Shown: positions 12,011 to 22,223 of the stretch, piece by piece
How the letters are laid out: every line of letters begins with the position of its first letter
Numbering within the stretch: position 1 is the stretch's first letter
DNA from: Seminavis robusta
Taxonomy: Eukaryota; Bacillariophyta; Bacillariophyceae; Naviculales; Naviculaceae
DNA length: 64,000 nucleotides
Assembly: GCA_903772945.1 (NCBI GenBank)
Contig: CAICTM010000287.1
Location: 16,768-80,767, forward strand
Direction: 5' to 3'
Program-made: the position numbers and the translations under genes
The notes under the pieces: model-generated
Told to the model about the DNA's origin: nothing
Databases searched by the model: none
Seen by the model: only the letters and a program-made list of their open reading frames with translations

Positions 12011-12164
12011 CGCTGACGAATCCGTCAAGTGTCATCATTGTCAATCTCATTCCTTTTGCTGTCGTTGCTGTTGTTTGGACTGGAGCTGGTCTTAGAGTGG
12101 CACCTGGAGTGAGTCCAAGTACAGGTAATTATCCTGAAGATGGGTAAGTTGTCTACTACTAGAT

Positions 12165-13496
12165 CTAGTAGCTTGGGTCGTTGCTTTCACTGTAGAATTC
12201 TGGTTCCAGTCCTTTCTCAATCATGGCATCATCAAAGACATCTACTTCTGAGGATAGCAACTGTGGCTGTTCGTGCAAAGCTGTCGCGGCTTCATTTCCC
12301 GTTGCCTCTTCTTTGGCTCCCGCGAGTTCCGTAGTAGGTTGTTGTTGTACCCCGCCTTGTTCAATATTTTCTCGAGACGCAGCATTCTCACGTCGAGCTC
12401 TGGAAGTGGAACCCCGACTTCCACTAAAGGTCCATCGAGCGTTGCTGCTGCCACCTTGATTGCCCCAACACAGGCAGCAATATAGAACTCGATTGGCCAG
12501 TTTTCCCTCCGGCGTCTGCATAACACGATTTTTGCGCATAAACACCAACAGATTGAAGAAGCCTTGAAGTGCCAAAAGACTAGAACCAATCAGGCTCACC
12601 AATATGGAAGGTATGATTCCGGTCAACAACGCTGGAATATATGCGCAGAGAAAGGCAGCAACATAGTATATCCCTTGCTGTGCCAACAGCTGAGACCGTC
12701 TTCTATCGAGGTTTGCTTGTGAGGTCGTCGATACGCCGGAACTGAGTCTTCGTGGCATCGTCGAAGGTGTGTTTGATGCTGTTATTGTTGCTGTTGTGGA
12801 AGATGTAAACAGGTACCGTGAATTGCGTTGTTCCAGTTTTCTATCAGCACAGTATATGGAAATCATAATGGATGCGGTTGTGACAATCACTAGAAAAACC
12901 GGTAGAATCATCAAGGCAACTACCAGTAGAGCTGCATGATGTCCTCGTGTGCATGGAGGATCTTCAGGACCAAATTCACAATTGAACGGATGAGGGGCAA
13001 TCCAGCAAGCTTCGAGAGCATTGTTGTATCCTTGAAGTGGCAGGGGTACAACGGCAGTGACAAGGGCCAGGATGCCACAGCCTGGGTAGATCCATCGTTC
13101 CAGTTTCTGCAAATGACAATTCCGGTAACTGTACTTGACAATGAGCAAATAGAAAGTAGCCAACGTCAGATTGAAGGACAATGACGCCACCAATCCCAGT
13201 TGCAAAAAGAACCCCTGCGCTGTGCAAGTTCCAATAGTGCCGACGTTGGTGCCTTGCAGGTAGTCCAAGTCCCTGGGCGATGGCCAGGTCGTCAAAAACC
13301 AGCCAATTGAGAAAACGACATCACTCAAGCTGATCGCCAAGAGAGCTTTGGCAATGGGAGGAGTAGAGCGACTGCTTTGTTTGGCGTCCAACAAGACTTC
13401 TCGAATGATCACGTGGGAGCTCACCAGCGACAGAAAAGCCGCCACTTTGGGGACATAGACATTTGCCAGATGGATCGGATCCTGCTTCGACGCCAT
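12165..13496 (-). CDS. Seven-transmembrane GPCR-like receptor
   Basis: An uninterrupted frame gives 443 residues from the ATG at 13496 (the frame extends five codons further without an ATG). The first two thirds show seven hydrophobic segments: around KVAAFLSLVSSHVII, LLAISLSDVVFSIGWFL, QGFFLQLGLVASLSFN, IYPGCGILALVTAVVPL, HHAALLVVALMILPVFLVIV, YYVAAFLCAYIPALLTGI and LVSLIGSSLLALQGFFNLLVF. This resembles the cAMP-receptor/Git3-like GPCR class of protists and fungi. A paired-cysteine loop (CWIAPHPFNCEF, PPCTRG) lies between helices 4 and 5. The third intracellular loop is Ser/Thr-rich (about 35 residues), and the cytoplasmic tail of about 120 residues is polar. Ligand and G-protein coupling cannot be read from sequence. 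It diverges from the PHD gene. Confidence 0.8.
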   Translation of the reverse strand: MASKQDPIHLANVYVPKVAAFLSLVSSHVIIREVLLDAKQSSRSTPPIAKALLAISLSDVVFSIGWFLTTWPSPRDLDYLQGTNVGTIGTCTAQGFFLQLGLVASLSFNLTLATFYLLIVKYSYRNCHLQKLERWIYPGCGILALVTAVVPLPLQGYNNALEACWIAPHPFNCEFGPEDPPCTRGHHAALLVVALMILPVFLVIVTTASIMISIYCADRKLEQRNSRYLFTSSTTATITASNTPSTMPRRLSSGVSTTSQANLDRRRSQLLAQQGIYYVAAFLCAYIPALLTGIIPSILVSLIGSSLLALQGFFNLLVFMRKNRVMQTPEGKLANRVLYCCLCWGNQGGSSNARWTFSGSRGSTSRARRENAASRENIEQGGVQQQPTTELAGAKEEATGNEAATALHEQPQLLSSEVDVFDDAMIEKGLEPEFYSESNDPSY

Positions 13497-13936
13497 ATTG
13501 TTGCTGTGCACTGCTGCCTCTGATCAAACCTTTCAGCCTTTCAGCCTCATACCTTTACAGTATAACGGCAAGACCTATTTGGCTTGTAGTAGCTATAGAG
13601 AGTCGAGTCATACAGCGGGTGTCTTCTTTGGTGTTCTAAAGGCTCCGTGGGATGAGCTTTTGAGCTAGCTTTTGGCTTGGGTGAAATAAATGTACACTGT
13701 ACTGATGCTGAGATGGGATGGTGGGTGGGTAAACTCCGAACCCTTCAAACCAGGGTGCCAACGGGCAATTTGCCGCTTAGCCGTTTTAAACTTTTGGTAC
13801 ACGAAACGCATCGTCCGTTGAGTTGCGTTCTAACCTCGATCATCTTCTGCCTCTTCTTAGCTAGCTTCGCCTCGACCACCAAACTTTTCACGGTGCTTCA
13901 ACGTTTGGAGTTTTCTTGTGTTGCCATCACAACACG
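13497..13936. promoter_or_regulatory. Divergent promoter region, GPCR and PHD genes
   Basis: About 440 bp separate the two divergently oriented start codons, so both promoters must lie here or overlap. I see no clear TATA element or other named site. A short direct repeat (CCTTTCAGCCT) occurs near 13528-13546. Confidence 0.4.
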
Positions 13937-15379
13937 ATGCCGCAACCACCAGGGCCGCCAGGGATCGGCGAAAGGGATTCGACAAGCAAGAAGACAGAGA
14001 GAGCCAAGAAGAAGCAAGATGGAGGCACCAACCCGACGGCCAAGAAAATGAAGAGGAGTTCTGTCAACAGTCGACACGGAGGTGTAGTTGGCTACTGTGA
14101 TATCTGCTGCATGTCTGGGAAATACAAACGCAAGGGGGGCATGGTGCTGTGGAAATGTCAGACTTGTGGCGTGTGCGTCCATGGTCACTGCTATTCAGGA
14201 CTTGATGATCCACGAAGGAGCAAACCACGGCCTGACTTTCAATGTCGACCATGTCAGGCTGTCGGGAAATCATTCAAAGTTCGAGAAATTCAGCCACTGA
14301 CAGGAGATCGGTTGGTGGTGACACAGGATACGCGGCCCACGGAGTGTTGCTTGTGCTCTGTCGACGATGGAATCCCGCACGCAATGCATCCAATCTATGA
14401 TCATCACGGACCCAAGGGACGACAAATCTACCTTCCCAAAAGCGAGGGGAAACCACGACGATTGGCGTGGGCGCATACTTTGTGCTGCCAAATTGCCAGT
14501 AGGTCCGGATCCGTTTGTGTCTACGCTTGCCTGGAGGATGGATCCTACGATGCTGATGAAGACGAGGATAGTGATCTCTTGTCGGATGATGAATCTGATA
14601 ATTCAGATCTGGATTGTGAGGAAGGGGACGAGCTGGGAATTGGACATTGGGTCTATTGGGGCTTCTTGCACCAGCAACTCGGAAAAGCCAAAAGCCATGC
14701 AGATCCCTGGACAAAGCAATTGCACAACCAAAAGATGGAAACTTCAAACTGTATCTATTGCGGCAAAAACGACAAACAGATGGTAAAATTGAACCACCAC
14801 GCCGTCTATCAATCGCTAAGAGTACCTCTCCAATGCACTGCCAACAACAGAGATAAGAATCAAATGGAGCACCAAGCATTCCGAAAGACACATGAAGTTG
14901 GTGACCCTTGCTGCCAACCACTGCATCCTGGATGTGCCATGTGGGGTCGCAACGACGAGGGTGAATACAGCAGAGCTCGACGGGCATGGTTCCTCCCTGG
15001 ACTGACAGGAGAAGAAGAGGATGTCATGGAAGTCTACTGTAACTTGCATGCTCTTGATCTGTTCAAATCACACCAGCCAGGATGTGATATGGAAAAGAAA
15101 CTCCGTGGACCTTTTTCAAAGATTGCCGGGACGCCAAGAAGGAAGCAATCAGTCATGCTGAGAAGTGCACCAGCTGAGGCAAACGCATTGCCTGATTTTG
15201 ATTCTGAGTCAGAGTCCGAGGAAAATGAAGCTGTCTTTGATGACATGAGAGTGATTCCAAGATTTCCACCATCTGGCCAGGCAGTACCTGGTTCGGCAAA
15301 GAAAAATACAGGAGCAAGACTTTCATTCATTCACCAGCAAGCAGTGCAAAACATAAAATGGTGCGCAAACTGGCAGTGA
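13937..15379 (+). CDS. PHD/extended-PHD zinc-finger protein
   Basis: The frame encodes 480 residues from the ATG at 13937. A Lys-rich N-terminus (possible nuclear localisation signal, about residues 15-45) precedes a PHD finger from about residue 54 (CDICC, WKCQTCGVCVHGHCY, FQCRPC). A second, extended-PHD-like module follows (about 135-345): ECCLC, AWAHTLCC, a long acidic insert, NCIYCGKN and PLHPGCAMWGR. PHD plus ePHD proteins typically read histone tails, so a chromatin role in the nucleus is likely. The C-terminal 100 residues are acidic and polar, then the frame stops at 15377-15379. The next ORF overlaps this one in another frame and may be its continuation. Confidence 0.78.
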   Translation: MPQPPGPPGIGERDSTSKKTERAKKKQDGGTNPTAKKMKRSSVNSRHGGVVGYCDICCMSGKYKRKGGMVLWKCQTCGVCVHGHCYSGLDDPRRSKPRPDFQCRPCQAVGKSFKVREIQPLTGDRLVVTQDTRPTECCLCSVDDGIPHAMHPIYDHHGPKGRQIYLPKSEGKPRRLAWAHTLCCQIASRSGSVCVYACLEDGSYDADEDEDSDLLSDDESDNSDLDCEEGDELGIGHWVYWGFLHQQLGKAKSHADPWTKQLHNQKMETSNCIYCGKNDKQMVKLNHHAVYQSLRVPLQCTANNRDKNQMEHQAFRKTHEVGDPCCQPLHPGCAMWGRNDEGEYSRARRAWFLPGLTGEEEDVMEVYCNLHALDLFKSHQPGCDMEKKLRGPFSKIAGTPRRKQSVMLRSAPAEANALPDFDSESESEENEAVFDDMRVIPRFPPSGQAVPGSAKKNTGARLSFIHQQAVQNIKWCANWQ

Positions 15380-16851
15380 CAAAGAAGCAGACAAGTACAC
15401 ATGACAAGATAGCTGGTCACAAGCTGGTCGTTGCTGTTGACAACAATGAGAGACGAATACAAGAACGGCTGAAAGCTGGAGAGGCTATCCAGATACGGAC
15501 CAAGAAGCATGGAAGGCTTGTGGCACAACGAAACAGCAACACAGCAACAGCACTGACTGAGGCTTCAACAACAAAAAGCACACCAGCACATGAGGATGAC
15601 AGTGGGCTGCAGTTTGCACAAAGTGTGCTTGATGAATTGTGGAAAGTCAAGGCACAGTGCAACACCAAAGGAAAAGCTTTGAATTCAACTGTAACTGCAA
15701 AGGTCCGAGTGAAGCAACTGAATGCTTATGATGGTGACCTTGATACCTTTCGTTGGAGTTGGGGGGAAGCCATGTCTGCATTGGATAGTGGCATTCACAT
15801 ACTTGAGAATTCCCTTCAGAAGCAGATTATAGCATCAGGTATTGAAGGGGACAATGCTTCATACCAGCAACCAGAACAGAGGAGCAATACTGGAGATTTT
15901 TCATATGGCGGCAACCCAAATACTCTGCCAAAATCTTTGCATGGATCAAAGCAAGAAGCCGTTGCAAATACAAACACTCAATATGAGTTAAATCAGGGTG
16001 ATCGCAGTGTGCCTGGGCAAAGTCATGCCACAGTGGCCAAACCCAATGCCAGTACCAATTATGCCACTAGGCATCATTCTGATGATGGCAACTCTGTGAA
16101 CAGCTGGGAAACAATTGCAACTCATATGGCAAGAGACATTGGGGACAAACTTGAGCCATTCTCAGAACTGGGTACTGTGGAGGAGCAATTACAGCAGGTC
16201 ACAAGGATCGTGAAGGACAGCAGGAAGCACTGGCGAAAAGCAAGTGGTCTCACATTGAAAAGTGATTTCAACACAGTTTGGAAGCATTGTGCATCCATGC
16301 TAGAAGCAAGATATTCTTGGCTAGAGTTCAACAGCAACAATGACAAAGAAACAAAGTCTGCAGGAGCGATGACAACAGAACGAACCTCAGACTCATTTGC
16401 AAACAAAGTGGATGCGGTAACAAATCACTCAGAAAGAGACATTGGTGAAGCCACTACAACCCAAGGAACCGAAGCTGCTTTTCACAACTCCTCCAAACGG
16501 GGCAATCAAAGGGCTGAACAGCCGCGCAACCGGACAGAAGGGAATGACACACCAACCATTCAAGCCAGTCCTCAATTGGAACAGACACTTCAAGAGCACC
16601 TTCCTGACCATGAACTGGTTCCAGGTCAGCATGGACTTCCAGGGATGGGCCAAGTTCATCTTCATCTACCACCACCTAGTCGCTGGTCACATCTGTTCTA
16701 TGGTCCTTACTATAACAAGGCTGGCTACCGAATCAAGGAATGGGACAGCTATGAGGTCCGTGAAGTTGAACTGGTTGAAGATGGAGAAATTATAGAGGAA
16801 GATGATGCAGATGCAAAAATCCCTGCTGACAGAAGCACGGGAGAAAACTGA
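15358..16851 (+). CDS. Unknown polar protein or shifted C-terminus of PHD gene
   Basis: From the ATG at 15358 this frame gives 497 residues. It overlaps the last 22 bases of the PHD ORF, and its frame is actually open back to 15244. The protein is rich in Ser, Asn, Gln and Thr, with one more ordered stretch (VLDELWKVKAQCNTKGKA) and a second (FSELGTVEEQLQQVTRIV). The C-terminus has a YGPYYNKAGYRIKEWDSYEV block and an acidic tail. I recognise no domain. Two models fit: a separate gene, or one PHD protein of about 1000 residues joined by a frame change (indel, unannotated intron or true frameshift). I tried short GT-AG introns across 15244-15360 and found none that restores the frame. Confidence 0.55.
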   Translation: MVRKLAVTKKQTSTHDKIAGHKLVVAVDNNERRIQERLKAGEAIQIRTKKHGRLVAQRNSNTATALTEASTTKSTPAHEDDSGLQFAQSVLDELWKVKAQCNTKGKALNSTVTAKVRVKQLNAYDGDLDTFRWSWGEAMSALDSGIHILENSLQKQIIASGIEGDNASYQQPEQRSNTGDFSYGGNPNTLPKSLHGSKQEAVANTNTQYELNQGDRSVPGQSHATVAKPNASTNYATRHHSDDGNSVNSWETIATHMARDIGDKLEPFSELGTVEEQLQQVTRIVKDSRKHWRKASGLTLKSDFNTVWKHCASMLEARYSWLEFNSNNDKETKSAGAMTTERTSDSFANKVDAVTNHSERDIGEATTTQGTEAAFHNSSKRGNQRAEQPRNRTEGNDTPTIQASPQLEQTLQEHLPDHELVPGQHGLPGMGQVHLHLPPPSRWSHLFYGPYYNKAGYRIKEWDSYEVREVELVEDGEIIEEDDADAKIPADRSTGEN

Positions 16852-17058
16852 GGTTTGTCCGGGCAAATGTGACTGACTCTGGCCGGTGGTATCACCCACA
16901 AGCGGGAAGAGTCGTTAGAATAACCGCCTATTTAAAACTTTTTGGTGGCAAAAATGTGAATGCTATGCTTGCAAAGCATACTTTGTTTTAAAAAATCTTC
17001 TGTTTGATATGATGTGGCGTGCAAATCATGTCTGTAGTAAGGTAGCCGATACAGCTGG

Positions 17059-17331
17059 GTGGTTCAGACTATTTTTTATCTCCGTTTCGAAGAATGGAAG
17101 ATACTGCAAACTAGCTATCAGGGCACCTACCAGTATGGGATGATACCAATCAGCTGTTCCCATGGTTGGAAGCAGCTACTCCGGACCATCACTCCAGATC
17201 CAATTCAGAGGGCAGAAACATGGGACCCAGTGGAGTACATGTATGCTGAGGCAGGAGGACCTTTGACCTTTGAAGGCAGACAAAAGGTTGGACACAAGGC
17301 GGCAAAGTTGGCTCAAGTGGATTTGGTTTAA
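17059..17331 (+). CDS. Possible partial ORF, unknown
   Basis: An open frame of about 90 codons without an ATG at its left end; the first ATG inside is at about 17137. The residues are not low-complexity (for example WDPVEYMYAEAGGPLTFEG), so it may be a terminal exon whose upstream part I cannot find, or a relic. No family recognised. Confidence 0.2.
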   Translation: MVQTIFYLRFEEWKILQTSYQGTYQYGMIPISCSHGWKQLLRTITPDPIQRAETWDPVEYMYAEAGGPLTFEGRQKVGHKAAKLAQVDLV

Positions 17332-20268
17332 CCCTCTCTGGATGACTTTCTTGGTCCTACTGGTATGGAGAGGAATGACTAGGAACAGCTGGTTGAACCC
17401 AATTGCTAGCTACATGTACTAGTAGTACCAGAATGCTAGCTAGCTAGAGCTTCTAATAGCATCGCAGTCGTTCCGTGGGATAGAGAATTCGATTGAATCG
17501 AATCATGCATTCAGCTGGTACTAGCTAGTTGCAGCGTTGCAGCAGATGGGTTCGGATGTTCGGATCGACGGATAGACCCAGTTTGGCAGCTATCAGTTCA
17601 CCTTGTAAAACATCATTCCGCACTCTCTTACACTCCTGGAGAGAGCTCTTATATTAGATCTACTCGGAGTATCATCCGCTATTGGGTATGCGTCGTCAAC
17701 CATCACTCCTTCTTGCAACGAGAGATGACTTCTCGGAGCTCTCGGTTCAGCGTAAAAAGAACAGTCTTTCTCGATGGAGCAGTCAGACTTCTCAAGACTC
17801 CCCTCCTTCCGACCTCTGAGTAAGAACTTACATTGCCACGCACGGGATTTTCGATGCTGTTACTCAGCCACTATTCAGCCATTCAGCCCATGAGCGCACG
17901 AGTGCACGAGAATAGTAACTGTGACTGAGCTTCACTCCAAATTCTGAGTTGCTTTTTTATCGACTGTTTTGGGAAGTGTTTTTTAGAATAAAATGTTTTA
18001 CTGTTTTCACCTTCTAGCATCTTCCGGTTCGAAGCAGGGATTCGATTCTCGTATAATAGCTTTTTCAACCCAAGAGCCCCAGCGCTCACGACACGTACAT
18101 GTACTATTACTTGACATCCCGTACCATGCACTCGAGTGTTTTCTACTACTAGATCAAGTAGCATCTGGCTTCCCTTTAGTCTAGCTACTTGTAGCTCGTA
18201 GCTGGGTTTCCAATCGCTGGGCTTTGGCTGGAGTAGGTCACTACGGTACAGTATTAGGAAGATACCAATTCCAACAGCGTACTAGTAGCCATCGGTATCT
18301 TGTTGCGCTTTTGCGCTGGAATGACTCGACTGAGTCGTTTGCCTTTTGGCAGGTAGATCTACTCTATTCTAGTAGCTAGCTAGCTCTAGTAGCAAGTACA
18401 TGTAATCCGGTTACCACGCCAGCAAGAAGAGTTTCGGCAACAGCAGGCCTCTCAGCTCTTAAAAAAGGATAGACTTCTCCCGGAGCGGACTAACTACAGT
18501 AGAGAGTACATGTAGAGGCCTGCATTTCGACACTCAATGCAGTCATTCATGCTTTTGAGTTGTGAACAGGGAACGGGGTCTTTGTTGGCATAAGTTGCCT
18601 TCTCATTCAGCTCCTGTCGCATGCAACTGGCTACTGGCGTTGTGGTTGTCGGGAGTCGGGTGAGTAGCTGAGTATCGGTATGAATGCATACAACAATGCT
18701 TTGGATACACTGTACTACATGTACCAGTAAAACTCGTCAGGGTTGAGATGCTGTGCGAGCGGCTGTGCTGGCAACTGTGACTGTGTAAAGCAACAAAATT
18801 AAAAATTGTGGTGACCTGTGACAGCTCCTGTGTCCTGTGACAATCCTGTGACCTGTGGAGCTCCTGTGGTGATTACCGTTTACCGTTAGTTGTTAGATGC
18901 ACGTGTTGCCTGATACAAATGAGAAGCTCGAAATCCGAACAGCGTCACTGTGAATTCTGAGTACTATTGAGTACTGTAGTTTTGCCTTATGATTGGAAGG
19001 AGCATGACCGCTTCTGAGCCAAGCCTACAAAGTACAAAGCCAGATGGTGGCATAGCTGTGGCATATTGGGTGGCAAAACAGCTTAAAGAGCTGACTTAGG
19101 TGATTATATGTCCGGTATTCACCGCATCTTTCCGGTTTCTGTCTATTGTTAGAATGATTGCCAACTCCAACTTTCATTCCCTACGTACACACTGGTAGCA
19201 AAAGACAATGTGAAGATGCATGCTACAGTAGATGCTTTCGGGCGTTGGGTTTCTTTCGGAAAGTGGTGACGTTTTTCGAACTGCCTCGACAGTAGCAGCG
19301 GCAACCTGTTCCTGAGTGCTCCTGGTAGCCACAACTTGAATTCAAGATACCGAGAGATTAACACCAGGACAAGACTATGGCAGCATAATATCTTTGAGCT
19401 TATTTATTTTTCAATCTAAACACACGGAGCTTGATGGTCCACGCAACTACTGTCACAATGGTACATTCAACTTCGTTTTCTACATTGATTCGGTTGTAGT
19501 AACAATAGTTTTTTATGAGACAGCAATAATGGAAGGGACTTTGGTGTGGTATTTGGGAATGCAAATAAAGCGCAAAGGGATGCAATTTGCACGGTATACA
19601 ATTTGCACCTTTGCAAAATGGGGAGATGTACTAGTACCGTAGCATTCAGCGCTACCGGAAGCTCTGCCAGTATCATCCACTCCACGCAGAATGAGTGATG
19701 TTGCGTCGAGATCTGTTGTTGGGGTGTAAGAGCAGCTTCCAAAGGCTTGCGACTTGCGTGGCATCACTTAGGAGTACTGTTTCAGAAATCCATTACCGGT
19801 TCTGACCAATAGCTGGAACTTGGATACCGGTGACTCCGAACGGGGCCCAAGTTTGCTTAGAAGATAGTTGCTCAATGTTGAAGCTAAGATGCCTTTGGCA
19901 TACTCAATTGACTTAGATGAGGTATATCTTATCAAATAATCGTAATAAAATACCGCAACTTCTTCTTTGATTCTCTGAGTCAGAACCCGATTAAGAGTAC
20001 TCTGCTCGTGTGCGACATCCGTAAAACCGCCATGCAAGCACACCAACACACAAACACCACTCTATTAGACAGGTAGACAGGGAAGGACAGCACCTGACTG
20101 ATGAAGCAAAGAGCCAGCAACCAGCAACCAATATCTGCTTCTGTGCTTCTGTGCTTCTCTGAATTTGTGAAAAGGACGATAGGATCAAGGCGAAAAGCCA
20201 TGGATTCAACGATTAACATCGTCAGGTACCTCGTGTGAGTTCGAACGACCTCACAATCTGACGCCAAG
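17332..20268. other. Long gene-poor spacer rich in short palindromes
   Basis: Almost 3 kb with no supported gene. Short palindromes are frequent: CTAGCTAG runs (17440-17452, 18369-18384), ACTAGT and TACATGTA (18398-18404, 18508-18514). A cytosine/thymine phrase on the theme of CTGTGACAATCCTGTGACCTG repeats loosely near 18810-18870. I looked for tRNA genes and other structured RNAs and saw none that hold up. Confidence 0.45.
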
Positions 20269-21993
20269 ATGGAAGGAAACGGTAAGTTGTTCGGCTTTGC
20301 GCTCTAGTTTGGTAGAAACTCGATAGTGGTGCGCTTCCTGAACCTGCCCGTCTGTATCTTTGTGCGACCGACCGTACGACAATGCTTCAGCTTCGCAAAA
20401 GAAACGACCTCTCGGCCAGAAGGATTCATCCGATGAAGATCAGCCAAGAAAGAAAGCTGCAAAGGATGGCGGCAGCGCTGGTAGTGCCGCTTCTAGTAGT
20501 GCCAGGCGAGGTGCAGCGGGTAAGGCAGCTTCAAAGGGCGACCAAAAGAAACGGTCCAGTGACCAGATGAACTTCCCTGAGAAACTCATGCAGTTGATCA
20601 ATGAGAACATGGCACCAGACTTTGTAACTTGGATCGACAATGAAGAAGCAATCTCTTTCAAGACGGATGGATTTCAAGAGCACGTTCTAGATAAGTTTTT
20701 CCAGGGTCTCAAGTATGACTCTTTCGTAAGGAAACTAAACCGTTGGTAAGTGTTTGATAAGCGGATTGCCTTGAGTTGTATGCTTTGCATTTTCTCTTCT
20801 CAACTGGTGTATTGTTGCTTTGGTGCTGGTTGTATACATTTTGCATTTGCAGGGGGTTCCGAAGAGTGACTTCCGAGGGGATAGCGGCTGGTACAGTAGC
20901 TTATTACCACAACTCGTTTCGGAGGGCAGAGCAGGATCTCATCAAGAATATGGGTATTGGCAAAAAGAATGACCCAGCAGTACAGGATCTGCAAGCCTTT
21001 GGTGGTGAGCAGTCTATGATTGGTTCTGCAAGTGCTGCGATAACCCGGGAAACGTTGGCGAGGAGTGAAGGAACAATGACTGCTGCATCAGCGTCCTTTG
21101 GGCACAGCCAGCTCGACGGACACTTTCTGGAGACATCCATGGGCAGACCGCAACCGGCAGAACCAACTCATAGGGGTGGGGCAGCAACACTAGCAGCGTT
21201 GCGCTCATCCTCGGGGTTGGCACCGTCGCCCGCCAGACAAGAGAGCAAAACTGAGGCAGCCACCAGTAGCAACGTACTGGCTCAAGCAGGGCTGTCGGGA
21301 CTTGACTCCCAGCAGATGCTGCTGGAAGCCATGCTGGCAAGGCAGCGCCAGGCAGACGTAGCAGCCCTACAAGAGCGAGAAGCCGCAATGCTGGCTGAGA
21401 GTATAATGCAGTCTCGGCAGCAACGTCGAGCTAGTGCTGCTATCTCCTCGGCATTCGCTAGTCGAGACGATGACTTATCCCGAAAGCTTGCAGCTTTAGC
21501 GGCTGCATCAGCTTCTCGACAACCACAACACCATCAACCACCCCCACAGCCACAACTGAACCCGTTTCCGCCACCTCAACAGCCTCTTCTGCCCGACCTC
21601 AACGCTGCGCTCAACGCGGATCCTGCACTCGCACTACTTCTTCAGCAACGTTTGCAGGCATCACAGGCAGGTCACAGCACCGTTGGGAACCTCAACCTCC
21701 TGGGTGGGGCAAATCTACCTACGAATTTCAACCCTCTTGGAAACATCGCAACAAATGCCAACCTAGCTTCAGGAAACCTCAATCGGAACATACTACAAGG
21801 GAATCTGAATCTTCTCGCCAGTGCTGTCTCCAATGCAAGCAACAGTGCACAGGGGAATCGAGACTTGGAAAATTTATGGCGATTGATGCTTCAAAATAGA
21901 CAGCGAGATCAGAATAGACAAGGGCCGGGCCAAGACCAAGGACCAGGGCCAGCGGGAGGTCCAGGCCAAGGACAAGGACCCCCTCAGCTGTGA
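20269..21993 (+). CDS. Heat shock factor (HSF-type) transcription factor
   Basis: Three coding exons, 20269-20281 (13 nt), 20391-20745 and 20853-21993, with GT-AG introns of 109 and 107 bp, give 502 residues. The HSF DNA-binding domain spans about residues 66-155: FPEKLMQLI, then FQEHVLDKFFQGLKYDSFVRKLNRWGFRRV, the recognition-helix region, in which intron 2 splits the Trp codon of NRWGF. A Lys/Ala/Ser-rich N-terminus precedes it. Downstream are a low-complexity Ala/Gln/Arg region, a Pro/Gln stretch, NLNLLGG-type Asn/Leu repeats and a Gly/Pro/Gln-rich tail (GPGQDQGPGP). HSFs are strongly expanded in diatoms; this one should act in the nucleus, but whether it is heat-responsive cannot be told. 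The first exon was chosen because its G joins the CT of exon 2 in frame. Confidence 0.9.
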
Positions 21994-22223
21994 CATCAGG
22001 CCCCGCAACGCATGTATACAAGGACCCCTCGCAATTGAAACACAAGTGCACACAACCAAAGACAAATACGACTTTACACCACCACAGAGAGTCAAACACA
22101 CAATACGACTGTACCTGCCTGCGCACAAAATATGCTTGTGTAAAACTGTTCATAACGAATTGGCGCTACAGTGTACAAACATACCAAATAAATTAAGCTT
22201 GCAGCCTAGCCTGAACTTAGTTT

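Noticed and set aside
17990-18060. tRNA-like GGTTCGA phrase near 18019
   Set aside because: The flanking bases do not form a T-stem on either strand, and no acceptor or anticodon stem could be drawn.
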